A stretch of 64,000 nucleotides of DNA from Asterias amurensis (lineage: Eukaryota > Echinodermata > Asteroidea > Forcipulatida > Asteriidae), in assembly GCF_032118995.1 (NCBI RefSeq), contig NC_092666.1, positions 9,560,501 to 9,624,500 on the forward strand, in the 5' to 3' direction. Made by a program: the position numbers and the translations under genes. The notes under the pieces were generated by a model that saw nothing but the letters and a program-made list of their open reading frames with translations, was not told where the DNA came from and made no database searches. Positions 1-11,022 of this stretch are shown here, one piece after another (position 1 is the stretch's first letter; each line of letters opens with the position of its first letter).

Positions 1-791
1 TGCATAGTGACCCATCAAAACACACTGCTAATTACGGTGCACACTGGAGGGGGTGTGGCTATAGTTTTATTAGCTATGAAATTTGTTAAGTTGGTTTGAC
101 TTCATTATATTAATTTTCAGGCAGTTTAGTACATAAATTGGGTTCAATGTTGATGTACTTACGTGATTACAACTGATTTATACCAATTCAAAACCATAGA
201 GTAGACAATTTTGAAGAAATATTTTTGTCAATGGATCACTTGATTGAATGGTAATACCATTCAATCAAGTGGTCTATTGACAAAAATATTTCTTCAAAAT
301 TGTCTACTCTATGGTTTTGAATTGGTATGCTGTCATATGCATAGCATTCAAATTTTACCTCATGTGGTTGATATTTTTATCACTTAGTTGTACTTTTATA
401 CTTTATAAATTCAGTAGTCATGGTTTATTTAATTTGATCCATAGTCACATTAGTTAGTCTGGTTAAAAGTCTGATTTGTAGGCCTACTCTTATCAATATA
501 TTTTAAGGTAAAATACTAAAATGTCATTCAATAATGGAAAAAGTATTGAGTGTTCATGTTTTATCATGACCACTAACATAAATTTGTTTTAATAAATAAT
601 AGTGTACCGTATGTTTTTTTAAATGTATGTTACTTTGACGTACTCCAAATTATTGAGTTGCACATAATTTGAACAAAGTACACTGCCATGTATTTGCAGT
701 ATCCTCACTGTAGTTCTTACTGATTGATTTGGGTTAATAATATCTGTTGCCATGTTTTTGTTTCAGATTCCAAGACAGAAACACAGAAAAA
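1..791. other. AT-rich sequence with no gene seen
   Basis: No convincing coding exon is visible before the first exon of the Myb-like gene. A young hairpin at 181-327 is listed separately. The bases just before 792 are probably the 5' untranslated part of the first Myb exon, after a possible splice acceptor at 764-766. Confidence 0.6.
181..327. repeat. Near-perfect 147-bp hairpin
   Basis: Two 73-bp arms (181-253 and 255-327) are reverse complements with about two mismatches and a single base between them. This is the form of a very young foldback or MITE. No clear target duplication or coding content was seen. Confidence 0.9.
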
Positions 792-3150
792 ATGGTAAAC
801 AAAAAGAAATCAATAAATAAATAAATTGATCTTGCTTAAGATAAATACATTTACATGCACTTTCCAATAATTACTTAATAAAAAGAGATTATCATAAGAT
901 TATATAAAGATGAATTTTATTTTTGCTTTTAATCTGACAGCTCACTCCAGAGCAAAGTTGGTGCAAACAATATTGCAAGATGCTGTTATTGAGCAACTTG
1001 GTTTTAACATGATCTTATTTATCTTTCCTAGCAGGAAAGATAATAAGCACATTTTATGACAACAACATTTTTGCAACATATACAGCCGTATATGTGAGGA
1101 ACTGAAAAAAACAAAGGTAAACCTTTTGAACAAAACATACGTTTTTGTTTTTGTTTTTTTTTCAGGGCAAAAAAAAGGGCACAAAGCCCAGAAACAAAAA
1201 CTTCACTACCACAGAGATGCGAGTACTTTCAGGGTTTGTAAAAGCAAACACAGCTGAGCTGTATGGGAAGGCAGGCCATTGCTCCCAAAAGGTAAGCTTT
1301 AAGCATGCATTCTTGCAGGTAAGGATTGCTAGGAACTATTTGGCTACTATACATGTATGGAGGAGTAAAATTGTGGGACTTGAGAGTTTTTTTACTCTAC
1401 AATCATGACATGGACTTGCCACTGTGGACTTGTGATTCACGGGTCACATTTTTAAAAACTACTAGGTGTATAATGTTTTTTATTAAAATTCAGGTCGAAG
1501 CTAGGAGACAGAAGTGTTGGAGAATGGCTGCCGACACCTTAAGGATGGCTGGGGGACCTCAGCAGAGGGAATGGGTAGATGTGAGAAAGAAGTGGAATGA
1601 GTTAAAAGTACATGCACTCAAATACAACAATGAGAAGAATATTACCGGTAAGTTAAAACCTCAAATTAAGCCAGGATAAAGTGAGTTTTACAACTACATT
1701 ATGAATGACAAATTGTGTATTAAAAATTGTCCTAACTTGACTCATTTTGTTAATTAATTGGATTTACTATGCACTGTTTTATTTGCTTTGTTTTTAACAG
1801 CAAATAGACTTACATGTACATGTACCAAGTATTAATAATAACAAGTTATCGCACAAGCCCGAGTGGAATACGGAAAAATATAGCGCTTCTGCGTCCCATA
1901 TCCAACGAGGCCGAAGGCCGAGTTGGATATTTGATGCAGAAGCGCTATATTTTCTGTATTTCCATGAGCGCGCATGAAATATCGTATTTATCTTCAAGCA
2001 AACTTAGCGCAGAACATAGAACACACAATACGCAGGTAGTGATATTAGCCATGCAATAAAAATTATAGGTTTTTATCACCACTCCATTCTGCGAATCTGA
2101 TTGGAGGATTAGCTCGTACATGTACTTGAAGATAATTATTGTTGTTATTATTATTATTATTATTGTTATTGTTATTGTTATTGTTATTGTTATTGTTATT
2201 GTTATTGTTATTGTTATTGTTATTGTTATTGTTATTGTTATTGTTATTGTTATTGTTATTGTTATTGTTATTGTTATTGTTATTGTTATTGTTATTGTTA
2301 TTGTTATTGTTATTGTTATTGTTTTGTTATTATTATTATTATAGTCATTCAAATTGGACTCATATAAAGTAAATTAACAAACATTCATTTAAATAGTGGC
2401 GTTTAAATAATTAATAGGCATGAACTTATCAAAATTTTCAGGAGGTGGATCAATGCCAGCCAGGAATGACACATATGAACATGTATTAGATGCCTTGGCT
2501 GAACAATCCAAAATGGGGATCCATGGGCAGGACACTGAGACTGATCCAATACCACCAGTTGACAGTGAGGTAAGTTTGGCAACCTAAGAAAGGATGGTAC
2601 TGGATGTTATACTATTTAAGCTTTGTCTTGCTCGCTTGCTTGTTTGCTTGCTTGCTTGTTTGTGTCCTATTGTATACATAACTGTATTGTCTGTTTACTT
2701 CAGTGTTCAGAATCAACGGAGGACGGGTCTTCTCAAGAGAACAGCACCAGCAACATTAGTAGCAACAACGGTAACACCATGAGCAGCAACAACGGTAACA
2801 CCATGAACAGCAACAACGGTAACACCATGAGCAGCAACAACAGTAACACTACGAGTTCCAACAACAGTAACACCAAGAGCAGCAGCAACAGTAACACCAA
2901 GAGCAGCAGCAACAGTAACACCAAGAGCAGCAGCAACCGTAACACCAAGAGCAGCAGCAACAACATACATGTAGTTAAAACAAAATCAGCAGTACATGTA
3001 CGAGACCATGAAATTCACGAAGAGCTGTTGAGAGTCGAGCATTTGAAATTAGATGTTATGAGACAAAATCTGGAGGTGCAGAAAGGCATGTTGGAATGCC
3101 TTCAGTGTTTGACATCATCAACAATGTTTCATTCCATGCAGGAGGCCTAA
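792..3150 (+). CDS. Myb/SANT-like DNA-binding protein of PIF/Harbinger type (5 exons)
   Basis: Exons join(792..794,1166..1291,1494..1647,2442..2569,2704..3150) give 285 residues; all junctions are GT-AG and keep the frame. The first coding exon is only the ATG, and exon 2 then opens with GKKKGTKPRNKNFT. Residues about 12-85 look like a trihelical Myb/SANT domain, with tryptophans in KCWRMAAD and REWVDVRKKWNELK and the usual gap between them. A low-complexity Asn/Ser stretch follows, encoded by 15-18-bp repeats. The C-terminus (EELLRVEHLKLDVMRQNLEV) is the helical tail typical of NAIF1-like and Harbinger-associated Myb proteins. In known Harbinger systems this partner helps import the transposase into the nucleus and binds the element ends. 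It lies convergent to a HARBI1-like gene. Whether it belongs to a live transposon or is domesticated cannot be told here. Confidence 0.85.
1848..1985. repeat. Inverted repeat in intron 3 of the Myb-like gene
   Basis: The arms share the string TATAGCGCTTCTGC and its complement, around a small centre reading gaggccgaaggccgag. This is a palindromic MITE-like insertion inside the intron. Its centre resembles that of the repeat at 16689-16855, with 'ccgaggcgaagccgagg'. Confidence 0.75.
2137..2342. repeat. Hexanucleotide microsatellite (TTATTG)n
   Basis: About 27 nearly perfect TTATTG units run from about 2160 to 2320, flanked by TTA triplets. They lie in intron 3 of the Myb-like gene. The long open frames through it (poly-Leu, poly-Ile/Val, poly-Thr/Ile) are artefacts of the repeat. 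Confidence 0.97.
2755..2962 (+). repeat. Coding tandem repeat (SNNGNT units) in Myb exon 5
   Basis: About twelve 15-18-bp units of the form agcaacaacggtaacacc are translated in frame as SNNGNTM, SNNSNT and SSNSNTK. The unit drifts from 18-bp 'NNGNTM' forms to 'SSNSNTK' forms along the exon. The region is probably a disordered linker between the DNA-binding domain and the C-terminal helix, and its length is likely to vary between alleles. Confidence 0.9.
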
Positions 3151-3346
3151 TTTAAAACTAAGTGTTTCTGGTTTTTCCAAAGATTGTTGAGTTTTAATCA
3201 CAAGTTTTTAAACACTCGTTTTACTTGTGCACAGATACATTTGTTATAATAGTTGTATTCAGGCCTTGCTCTAAAGCTTTTAGGCAGCCAACTGTGCTTT
3301 TCACTTGTACTTTCAGGAAGTTTCAGTATCCTGATAGATTTGTGCA

Positions 3347-3352
3347 AATAAA
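3347..3352 (+). terminator. Candidate poly(A) signal of the Myb-like gene
   Basis: AATAAA lies about 200 bp after the stop codon at 3148-3150. It is the first canonical signal downstream in the right strand. Confidence 0.55.
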
Positions 3353-4308
3353 ATTTGTTACAACCCGATCCAATACGTCTTATTATAAACCACAAATAAT
3401 ACAGAAAATTACACAGTATAAAGCTCAGTGCTTTTATAACAGATTTTAATAATAAAGAAAATTGAGTACCACAGGAAATATTGTTGTATTTGTCTCAGAT
3501 TTGACACAGGTAAAAACCGCCTCACGATAAAAATAAAACATCTTCAAATATAAAAACGAACATTTGAAAAAGGTAGGTTTGGATGTAGCCTTTAGTGCTG
3601 AGGTTGAGGCCAAAAGTTAAGCAATTTCACAAGTTCCCATTTTATTAAGTTTTTTGCTCTATCTCAGGTGCTATTGTCAATAGCTTTATAAATTAGAATG
3701 ACAACTAATTCAAATTAATTTAAAGATGTACATATGTGGGTTTAACTGTTTACTCAAAGATGCCAGCAATATATTTAAAATTTAAAGGATGTGTGATGTT
3801 CTCAATTGTTTTACTTTAAAGCTTGTTAATATTAAATATGAAACATCTTACAGCCTACTATATTATTTGTGTTATTGGTTTGTTTTTTGTTTTTTAGAGA
3901 AGCTCATAAAAACAGGCAATTTGCTCGATTCCACCACCAATGTCATGTGCTTACAAGGGTTGGTAAACTGATTTAACTGTTAAGAGGTAAATGACCTTTG
4001 AAATGTCCATGAATAGCGCATGAATAAATTACGCAACGGTGATGTCGGTGGTGAAATTGAGCAAGTGTGTGAGTGTTCTATCCCCTTGCAATAATAGTCT
4101 TTCCTCCCTTTTGACTCATATTATGAAGGCATTAAAGGCAAAGTTTGACAAACCAAAAATTAACAACCTTATTATCACTAAATGAATTGGGACTAAACAA
4201 GACTGATAATTTTACAAAGTTCAAATGAGAAATAAATTCTGGAAATTGCTTGTAAAATACAGGCGATGCACCTAATGTACACTGGTTTTCGAAGGATAGT
4301 TAAGGTTC
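3353..4308. other. AT-rich spacer, nothing recognised
   Basis: No exon, RNA gene or clear repeat was found between the end of the Myb-like gene and the MITE at 4309. Confidence 0.5.
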
Positions 4309-4695
4309 TTAAAGACAGTGGACACTATTGGTAATTGTCGAAGACTAGTCTTCTCAGTTGGTGTATCTCAACATATACATAAAATAACAAACCTGTGAAA
4401 ATTTGAGCTCAATCGGTCGTCGAAATTGCGAAATATTAATGAAAGAAAAAAACACCTTTGTCACACGTAGTTGTGTGCTTCTAGATGGTTGATTTCGAGA
4501 CCTCAAATTCTAAACCTGAGGTCTCGAAATCAAATTCAGGAAAAATTACTTCTTTCTCGAAAACTACATTACTTCAGAGGGAGCTGTTTCTCACAATGTT
4601 TTACACTATCAACCTCTCCCCATTACTAGTTACCAAGAAAGGTTTGATGCTAATAAATATTTTGAGTAATTACCAATAGTGTCCACTGCCTTTAA
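4309..4695. mobile_element. TTAA-A MITE, full copy
   Basis: The element runs from TTAAagacagtggacac to gtgtccactgcctTTAA, with inverted ends and a central palindrome (ttgatttcgagacctc and its complement). It encodes nothing. It ends 19 bp past the HARBI1-like stop codon, so it forms that gene's 3' flank. On the minus strand its edge supplies ATTAAA (4691-4696), a possible poly(A) signal. Confidence 0.92.
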
Positions 4696-4713
4696 TGGAA
4701 CAAAGCTTCATAT

Positions 4714-6262
4714 TTAGCCAAAGAAATTGTTGATGATTTCTTCCCTGGCAGCAGCCCCTGTTACCGCAGCAGCATTGTCATTATCTTCATTGTCTTCATT
4801 GTCTTCGGCGCCGTCTTCCTGATCATTTTCAGGATCAAGATGAGGTTCTCTCAATTCCTTGCTAATGTTAAAGAGCACACAGCAGGCAACAATAACATCA
4901 CATGCTCTCTCGGGTATAATTTGCATGCCATGGCCAAGCAGACACCGGAATTTGTTTTTCAGCTGCCCGTTAACTTGCTCTATTACTGCTCTTGTGGTAG
5001 TTTGAGATCTGCATGACATAAATAAAAACAAAACTAAAAATAAAACAAGCATTTTAAAGGCAGTCACTATCGGTAATTACTCAAAATAATTATTATTATA
5101 AAACCTTACTTGAAAACATGTAATGGAGAGCCTTGATAGTATAAAACATTGTGAGAAACTGCACCCTCTGAAGTAAGGTAGTTTTTCAATAAATAAATAA
5201 ATAATAATAATAATAATTTAAAAAAATGAAAAATGTAATGATTCAGCAGCAAAAAACGTTCGGGAGAAACCAAGCAAGTGTCACTGATTGCATAGCTTAT
5301 TGCCTTGATTTTTCATTGATCAATTACTTTTTATTATTTTTGGTGTTACAGTACGGCTTAAAACTTTGTATGCCCCTCAACCATCAAATTTGAAGCGGTG
5401 CATTTTGCTGAGTGCCCCACACCCCACATGACCCAGCAATGCCTCTACTAGGGCCTGTAGCTCTGATGACAGCCACCTTTGTTTGGGGGCTTGTTTATAA
5501 TATTTACCTGTTGTAAGCTCTTTCTCCATTGGTAGCAGGATTCGCCAATGGGGTCATCAACCATGGTCGAACTGGGTACCCTGAATCACCAAGGAGGATG
5601 CCTTGTAACTGGCCACGTTCAAATAATTGCCCGATGCGGCTTTCCTGCAATATCCGGCTGTCGTGTGTGCTGCCAGGCCACCTCGCGACTACATTTGTTA
5701 TCATGAATTTCACATCACATATGAGCTGGATGTTGATGCTATGTTTGCCCTTCCTATTGACAAATATGTGCTCATTTTCTCCAAGATTGCATCCATGTAG
5801 ACATACATGTGTTCCATCAACGGCCCCTACTATTTGGGGGAAGCCTGCTTTGGCAAAAAAATCCCTCTGCGTCCCTTGCACTGCTGCTGGTGTTGTCGGG
5901 AATTTGACAATGTCATTTCGAAGACGACATAATTCAGGGGTCACTCTCCTTAATACTCGAGAACAAGTGGCAATACTACACCCGTGCATTTCACTTGCAC
6001 AATCGAACAAGCAACCAGTTGCATAAAAACGCAGGGCAATGAAGACTTGCAAACTGGCTGGCAATGCATGATTTCTCCTTGTGGGATGTTGCAGGCGGTC
6101 CTCTATCATGTCGATAATATGGATGCATCCAAACCGAGTGAATCTATACTTCTTGTACATTTCAACATCATCATATACATCAAGAGGGTTCTTTCTATCT
6201 CTAAACACTCTCTCCCTACGCAAAGCGCGACGATTGTTCATCAAGAGGAGTTGAAGCGCCAT
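4714..6262 (-). CDS. HARBI1-like PIF/Harbinger DDE nuclease (2 exons)
   Basis: Exons complement(join(4714..5008,5508..6262)) give 349 residues, close to the usual HARBI1 length. The start at 6262 (MALQLLLMNN) is preferred over an upstream in-frame ATG at 6343. Catalytic residues are in place: D149 in GAVDGTHV, D226 in LLGDSGYP, and E262 in RAVIEQVNGQLKN just after the splice. The join restores YNRSQTTTRAVIEQ, matching the family's conserved block. An N-terminal helical region (YRFTRFGC...) and an acidic C-terminal tail (repeated ED/EDN) complete the protein. The family contains active transposases and the domesticated, catalytically doubtful vertebrate HARBI1. Here the triad is intact and a Myb-like partner is adjacent, which favours a transposon-type pair. 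Terminal inverted repeats were not found by eye. Confidence 0.93.
5054..5192. mobile_element. TTAA-A MITE fragment in the HARBI1 intron
   Basis: One end (TTAAaggcagtcactatcggtaattactc) and the next roughly 120 bp match the TTAA-A family; the rest is missing. It lies wholly inside the 5009-5507 intron of the HARBI1-like gene. Confidence 0.85.
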
Positions 6263-6460
6263 GATGTATTTAGCAAATGAATGATGTAAAAGGCAGCACC
6301 AATATTGCAACTCTCTGTGTTTATTTTCCCGCCAAATTGTCACATATCACTTAAGGTTAATTGTCTTACTCCTACAATTGATCTAGGACCATGTGTGAGG
6401 CCAAGATTGATTCAGAGTGAAGTTAAGTTTGATATTGATCTTAACTTTCTTTATAAAACG

Positions 6461-6549
6461 GAGATAAGATTGATTGTAAATTTGAGTAGTTTAAGATTAA
6501 TTGTTGGGAGATAAGATTGATTATTGGGAGATAAGATTAATTGTTAAGC
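6461..6549. repeat. Short tandem repeat, gagataagattgattattgg
   Basis: Three to four degenerate units of about 20 bp (gagataagattaattgttgg forms) end in aagctttatgaaacacccccc. This looks like the subterminal part of a decayed MITE 5' of the HARBI1-like gene. Confidence 0.6.
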
Positions 6550-6564
6550 TTTATGAAACACCCC

Positions 6565-6742
6565 CCAGGCCTGTATGCTTCATTTTTGAAAAGGCAAGGG
6601 CACCAAGGCATTTTCTCTTTGACAAAGGGCACCCTATGAGGAAATTGTAAATTTCTACTTGAGCATTTCAAGGGCACCAAGGCAAGGGCAAGGGGCAACG
6701 GAGGCAATCGCCTCCGTTGCCTCCGTGAAGTATCAGGCCTGT
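6565..6742. mobile_element. Family M repeat, copy 1
   Basis: The unit 'ggcaagggcaccaaggcattttctc ... tgcctccgtgaagtatcaggcct' also occurs at 10375-10613. Both copies are bounded by aggcct-like strings. It is a dispersed repeat of unknown class. Confidence 0.65.
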
Positions 6743-6985
6743 GAATCTGAGAAGCAATACCGTGTAATGCTTTACAGATCATAATTTCCTAATAGGGATT
6801 ATTCTTCCTGCATACTCGCTCCGCATTTTCAGCGATATCTCAAAAACGCAAAAAGGTTAGTTTGATTGTATACAACTACACTAATATAGGATTCAATTCA
6901 AATCCATTCAATTAATTTGTTCATCATATGAAAAAATGTGAATTTTGAATTGGACAGTAAAGCATTTCAAAAAATTACATTAAAA

Positions 6986-9914
6986 CTACACCAACACTTT
7001 ACAGATCTCCCAAATCATTAATGTTTGCTCGAAAGGTTTTTCATGTAACTCACTCATTGACTCAGCATTTAAGCCAGATGTACTAGGGAGCTGAGAGAGC
7101 CTGGTTGAGCGTCTTCCTTCAAACTGATTGTCAGATGCTGAAGAAGGTCCGGCTCCAGCATCCTCGACAATCCCACCGCTGCCGCAAGATATCAAGACAA
7201 GAACATCTCCACTTGGAGGTTGCTCCACATCTGGTTCTACCACTGGTGGTGGTGGCGCTACCCCCATTCTGTTCTCTAATGGTACGGTCACATTGTAGAC
7301 TGGAGCAACTGCAGGCATTACGTGGCTGGCTGATTGAGCGGGTGGTTCCATTTGATGTAGGACAGGGGAGTCTGGAGGTAGACTTGAATCCGGTGTGCTG
7401 GGATTCTGTACAGGAACTGCTTCATTGTCTGAAGTATAAAAAGATATATAATTACTTTGGGTCTAACAAAGAAAAGTTGACAGGACTTGGAAACCACAAG
7501 ACTATTGGACTTGTCCAGCATCCAGTCATGAGTTTACTAGCCGAATGCTAAACTGTGGGCCTGCAGTCTAGTGTCAATTTCGAGCCATGTAAACGACTGT
7601 CTCACAGTGGCTTTTGAAACAGATACATCAAACTTAATTAAGCGTTTATGATCACCACTCTCTGCACTGTGCAAGCGCCAAATTTCTGCGCTAGCTGTGA
7701 AAGCAAAGAATCCTAGTAATGTGGAGTATATGCATGTGCAGAAACAAAAATTCCCTGCCAACCCATGAAAAAAATGCTTGACGTAAGTGCAGTAATTCCT
7801 GCTTTTTGTAAAGTGCAGATTCTTTGCGTACGGAAAGCAGGGCTATTATATGATTTGGGCCCAGAAGACAGCATAACCAGAGCAACGAGTTTAGAATAGA
7901 CCGATCCATTAAGCTCCGCCCCATTGCGTATTGACCAATCACACTGTAGGCTTGGTGCGCGCGACAGAGTTGTGTAGAATGGCATTGGAGAGGCTTACAT
8001 GTTCTTGCTCACATGTGCACCGCGGGCAAGCCTAATGGATCGGTCTATTGTTATAGAGGGGCCATTTTATTTACCTGGTGTTGCAGGTATTCTCTCTGCT
8101 GCTTGGTACGCTACAGTAGCTATATCACTCTCTCTTACTGTAGACTGAGGTTCGTTGTCGCTATAAGCTTGACCACTGGGTTGAGGTTCATATCCCGCCA
8201 TGTATGGTCGAAAGGGTCGGGGTCTCTGCTATATAAAGACAAAAAATAAACAATGTCATCATCAACTTTTTTTGATTTGTATTATCCATTTAATATAGAT
8301 GCTTTCACTACTCAGACTAAGGGCATGTACATGTACACCTTTTTTTTTAGATTTTGGACCGTTCGAATGTATTAAATTTTAATGTAGATATTTACAAGAA
8401 AACAAACCCAGAAAAATATTTCTTTTTTAAAAAGGTGGTCGTGTTTTTCAGATACTGTTAAGAACCAGGAGTGATTATAGCAGTCCTTATTTTCACATTT
8501 GGGGGTATTTAAAGTCAAAGGCCCCATCATTGTGACCGCAGTATCTCAGAGTGAAAGGTCTCTAAAATGCATAGAACTATCCATAGTTTTTTTATTCATA
8601 TAATTTTTCAGAGTCATACCAAACGTACGTATAAAAACACCTTAAAGGGATGCTGCAGTGAATTAAAATAAAACAGTTAATTTTGCTGTCATTTATTTCT
8701 GATATATGTATTGAACCTCAAAAAATTGTGGGTTTTTTTTTCCCCCGACATATCTCACTTGCGTAATTAGGGAATAAGTCATGCCCCCCTTTTGTGGATT
8801 GTTACCGCCCCCTACCATTGACGTCCAGCGGGAATTCAAACATATCGTCGGAAAAAGAGTCTGGTCCCTAACTACACGCGCCTAGGTACCAGGCCACACA
8901 GTGCATACGTCTCTATAAGCACACAGCCAGGGGGCCCGACGGCTCAGGTTCCCGACATGACGTCACGTTTATGCCCCTTTTAGGGGCGGGGTGGGTTCCC
9001 CTAATCTCTTGAAAACCATTTTTAAACTACTTGCGCATTTAATATAAAAAAAATATAAAAAATATTTCAGGTTTAAAAAGTCATGTTTAATCGCTCAAAT
9101 TATTAAAAAAAACACTGCAGCCCTTTAAAAGAAATTCCTATTTTGTCTGTACTGTGGTTGTGTCAATAATAGCTTCTTTGCTGTGTAGATTAATCCTTGA
9201 GTTCTTGCCGCACCGGCTGATAGGTCATCGGCCACCAACCTCCTAGCTTAGCCTTCAAGGCTGTAATAAGGAGCAACCTACTGAAGACTGAGAAAGCTCG
9301 TCTTTATTATTTAATCTATTTGACTTCATATAGAAAAAAATTTACCCCTTGCACGCGCGTCACACGCAGTGACTGATCTGCACTCACCATGTTGGTGGGC
9401 AAGTTAGGTTTGTGTGTATCAATGCCGCGTCGCCTAAAACGTGCACTTTCACTGCATAACGCACAATCCCCCCATAGAGTTATATATAAAAACGTACAGT
9501 GAAATTGCCCACCAGTATGGCGCATTTAAGATTTTTTTGATGATGATGTCAGGTGAAATGGGTCAATAGGTCCTAGTCTTTGAGTATTTGAGTCATGGGG
9601 AATTTGCGTATACTACATGAGACTAGAAACAGGCCGTTCCTAACTTCCTCAAGGGTGCTGCTAAGGATGTACAAAATACTTCAACACATGATGACCTGGA
9701 GATCTATTATTACATTCACATCTCCAATTCACATCTCCAATTCAAATTAATTAAATAGGGCTGTTCCACCTACCTCCACCAACCCCTCTGAGCTAGATAC
9801 TCCGTTATGTTGCATTGGATCGTCTTGTTCAGCGGATGGATACGTAGGTGCGTTATTTCCACTCTCAACAATATAGTGCGGTGGCCAGACTGGTTGTCGA
9901 CCGTCTTGTTCCAT
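6986..9914 (-). CDS. Unrecognised proline/serine-rich protein (3 coding exons)
   Basis: Exons complement(join(6986..7428,8075..8225,9774..9914)) give 244 residues. The model rests on three independent in-phase GT-AG junctions: GAG|GTAGGT to CAG|AGACCC, and CCAG|GTAAAT to CAG|ACAATG. The protein begins MEQDGRQPVWPPHYIVESGN and ends WEICKVLV. It is rich in Pro, Ser, Glu and Gln, with the run APPPPVVEPDVEQPP, and has a basic patch GRRSTRLSQ near the C-terminus. No signal peptide, membrane segment, zinc motif or enzyme motif is visible; it is probably mostly disordered. An upstream noncoding exon may lie at 12471. I cannot name a family. It could be lineage-specific, or the tail of a protein with further 5' coding exons. 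Confidence 0.55.
7893..8051. mobile_element. MITE with aatagaccgatccatta ends
   Basis: Inverted ends (aatagaccgatccattaag and cctaatggatcggtctatt) bound about 160 bp with further imperfect pairing (gctccgccc...). It lies in intron 2 of the proline-rich gene, about 25 bp from the exon 2 donor. Confidence 0.75.
8642..9128. mobile_element. TTAA-Q1 MITE
   Basis: The element runs from TTAAagggatgctgcagtg to cactgcagccctTTAA, about 490 bp, with no coding capacity. The ends are inverted and TTAA lies outermost on both sides. It lies in intron 1 of the proline-rich gene. Confidence 0.85.
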
Positions 9915-9956
9915 ATCTTTCTAAATGTTAAAATTGAAACAAAACAAATATTTAAT

Positions 9957-10260
9957 CTAATAGATGTTAAATTTGCATTGGGGATGAAGATTATTTATTT
10001 GGTTTTTAACCAATTTACACCGATGTGTGTTAGTGTTAGCAATCAAGTTCTGTGAAAAAATCACAGGCATATTACTCGGGTTAGCCTTGAACCCAGGACC
10101 TTTGCAATTCTAGAGCAGTGTCTTACCAACTAGACCAACGAGATTGCCCGGTGGCTAGAGGCAGTTCGAATCCTACGTTTAGCAGCGGGTACTGCAAAAG
10201 ATTTAATAGATGTTAAATTTGCATCGGTGATAAAGAATATTAATTTTGGTTTTTAAAATT
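9957..10260 (-). mobile_element. tRNA-derived SINE between direct repeats
   Basis: On the minus strand, about 10190-9990 reads as a tRNA-like head: an A-box-like TGGTCTAGTTGGT and a B-box-like GGTTCAAGGC. The body ends near cacacatcggtgta. Flanking segments at 9957-10010 and 10206-10260 (taatagatgttaaatttgcat) are direct repeats, longer than a normal LINE-type target duplication. The 3' body is shared with 16073-16225 and 17250-17372. The head is not a functional tRNA. Confidence 0.75.
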
Positions 10261-10374
10261 ATTTAATTGCGTGTCAATGAAAAAAAGTGGCAAACAAAAT
10301 GTTATGCAGTGCTCGAGTGTGGGGGGTGGGGGGGGGGTGGGGGGGGGAAATTCTTCACGACTACAGTAGGTTGT

Positions 10375-10613
10375 TCAGGCCTTGAAGGGGCCACAGTAAT
10401 TTTCCTCCGTTTAGGGGCACTTCTGTTAGTTTGCACGTCGTGTGCTTCATTTTGAAAGGGCAAGGGCACCAAGGCATTTTCTCCTCAGTAATTAAAGGGC
10501 ACCCTATGAGGAAATTGTACATTTCTACTGTAATGTATTTCAAGGGCACAGAGGCAATGTCCCGAGGGGGCATATGGAGGCCTTTGCTGCCTCCGTGAAG
10601 TATCATCGGCCTG
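10375..10613. mobile_element. Family M repeat, copy 2
   Basis: This is a diverged second copy of 6565-6742, bounded by caggcct and ggcctg. It is preceded by a G-rich run (10319-10348, interrupted only by single T and A bases). Confidence 0.6.
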
Positions 10614-10746
10614 GGTTTGTATTGTAACCTTGCAAAAGAACAGGGCTTAACGGTAATTGCTTTGGTGCCGTAGGTTATTTCAACACCGGTTGTTGTTTAA
10701 CATGTTTATCAGACCAGAATTATTTTCACAAGATTGCCAGACTTTT

Positions 10747-11022
10747 CAGTAATTAATTTACTGGCCCGACACTAAAAACTACTCAGCACTGGCCTCGGAT
10801 GAAATGTAAAATTTTTAGTAATTAATTTACTGGCCCGACACTAAAAACTACCCAGTACTGGCCTCGGATGAAATGTAAAATTTTCAGTAATTAATTTACT
10901 GGCCCGACATTAAAAACTAAAAACTACTCAGTACTGGCCTCGTATGAAATGTAAAATTTTCAGTAATTAATTTACTGGCCCGACACTAAAAACTACCCAG
11001 TACTTGGATGAAATGTAAAATT
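10747..11022. repeat. Four-copy tandem repeat, period about 70 bp
   Basis: The unit begins cagtaattaatttactggcc and ends ggatgaaatgtaaaatttt. The third copy has a small internal duplication (aaaaactaaaaact) and the fourth lacks ggcctc. No coding content. Confidence 0.93.

Noticed and set aside
2120..2372. Long open frames (poly-Leu, poly-Ile-Val, poly-Thr-Ile)
   Set aside because: They are produced by the TTATTG microsatellite in an intron; no coding signal.
10070..10160. Apparent tRNA gene
   Set aside because: The A- and B-box-like strings belong to a SINE; the acceptor stem does not pair and no proper cloverleaf forms.
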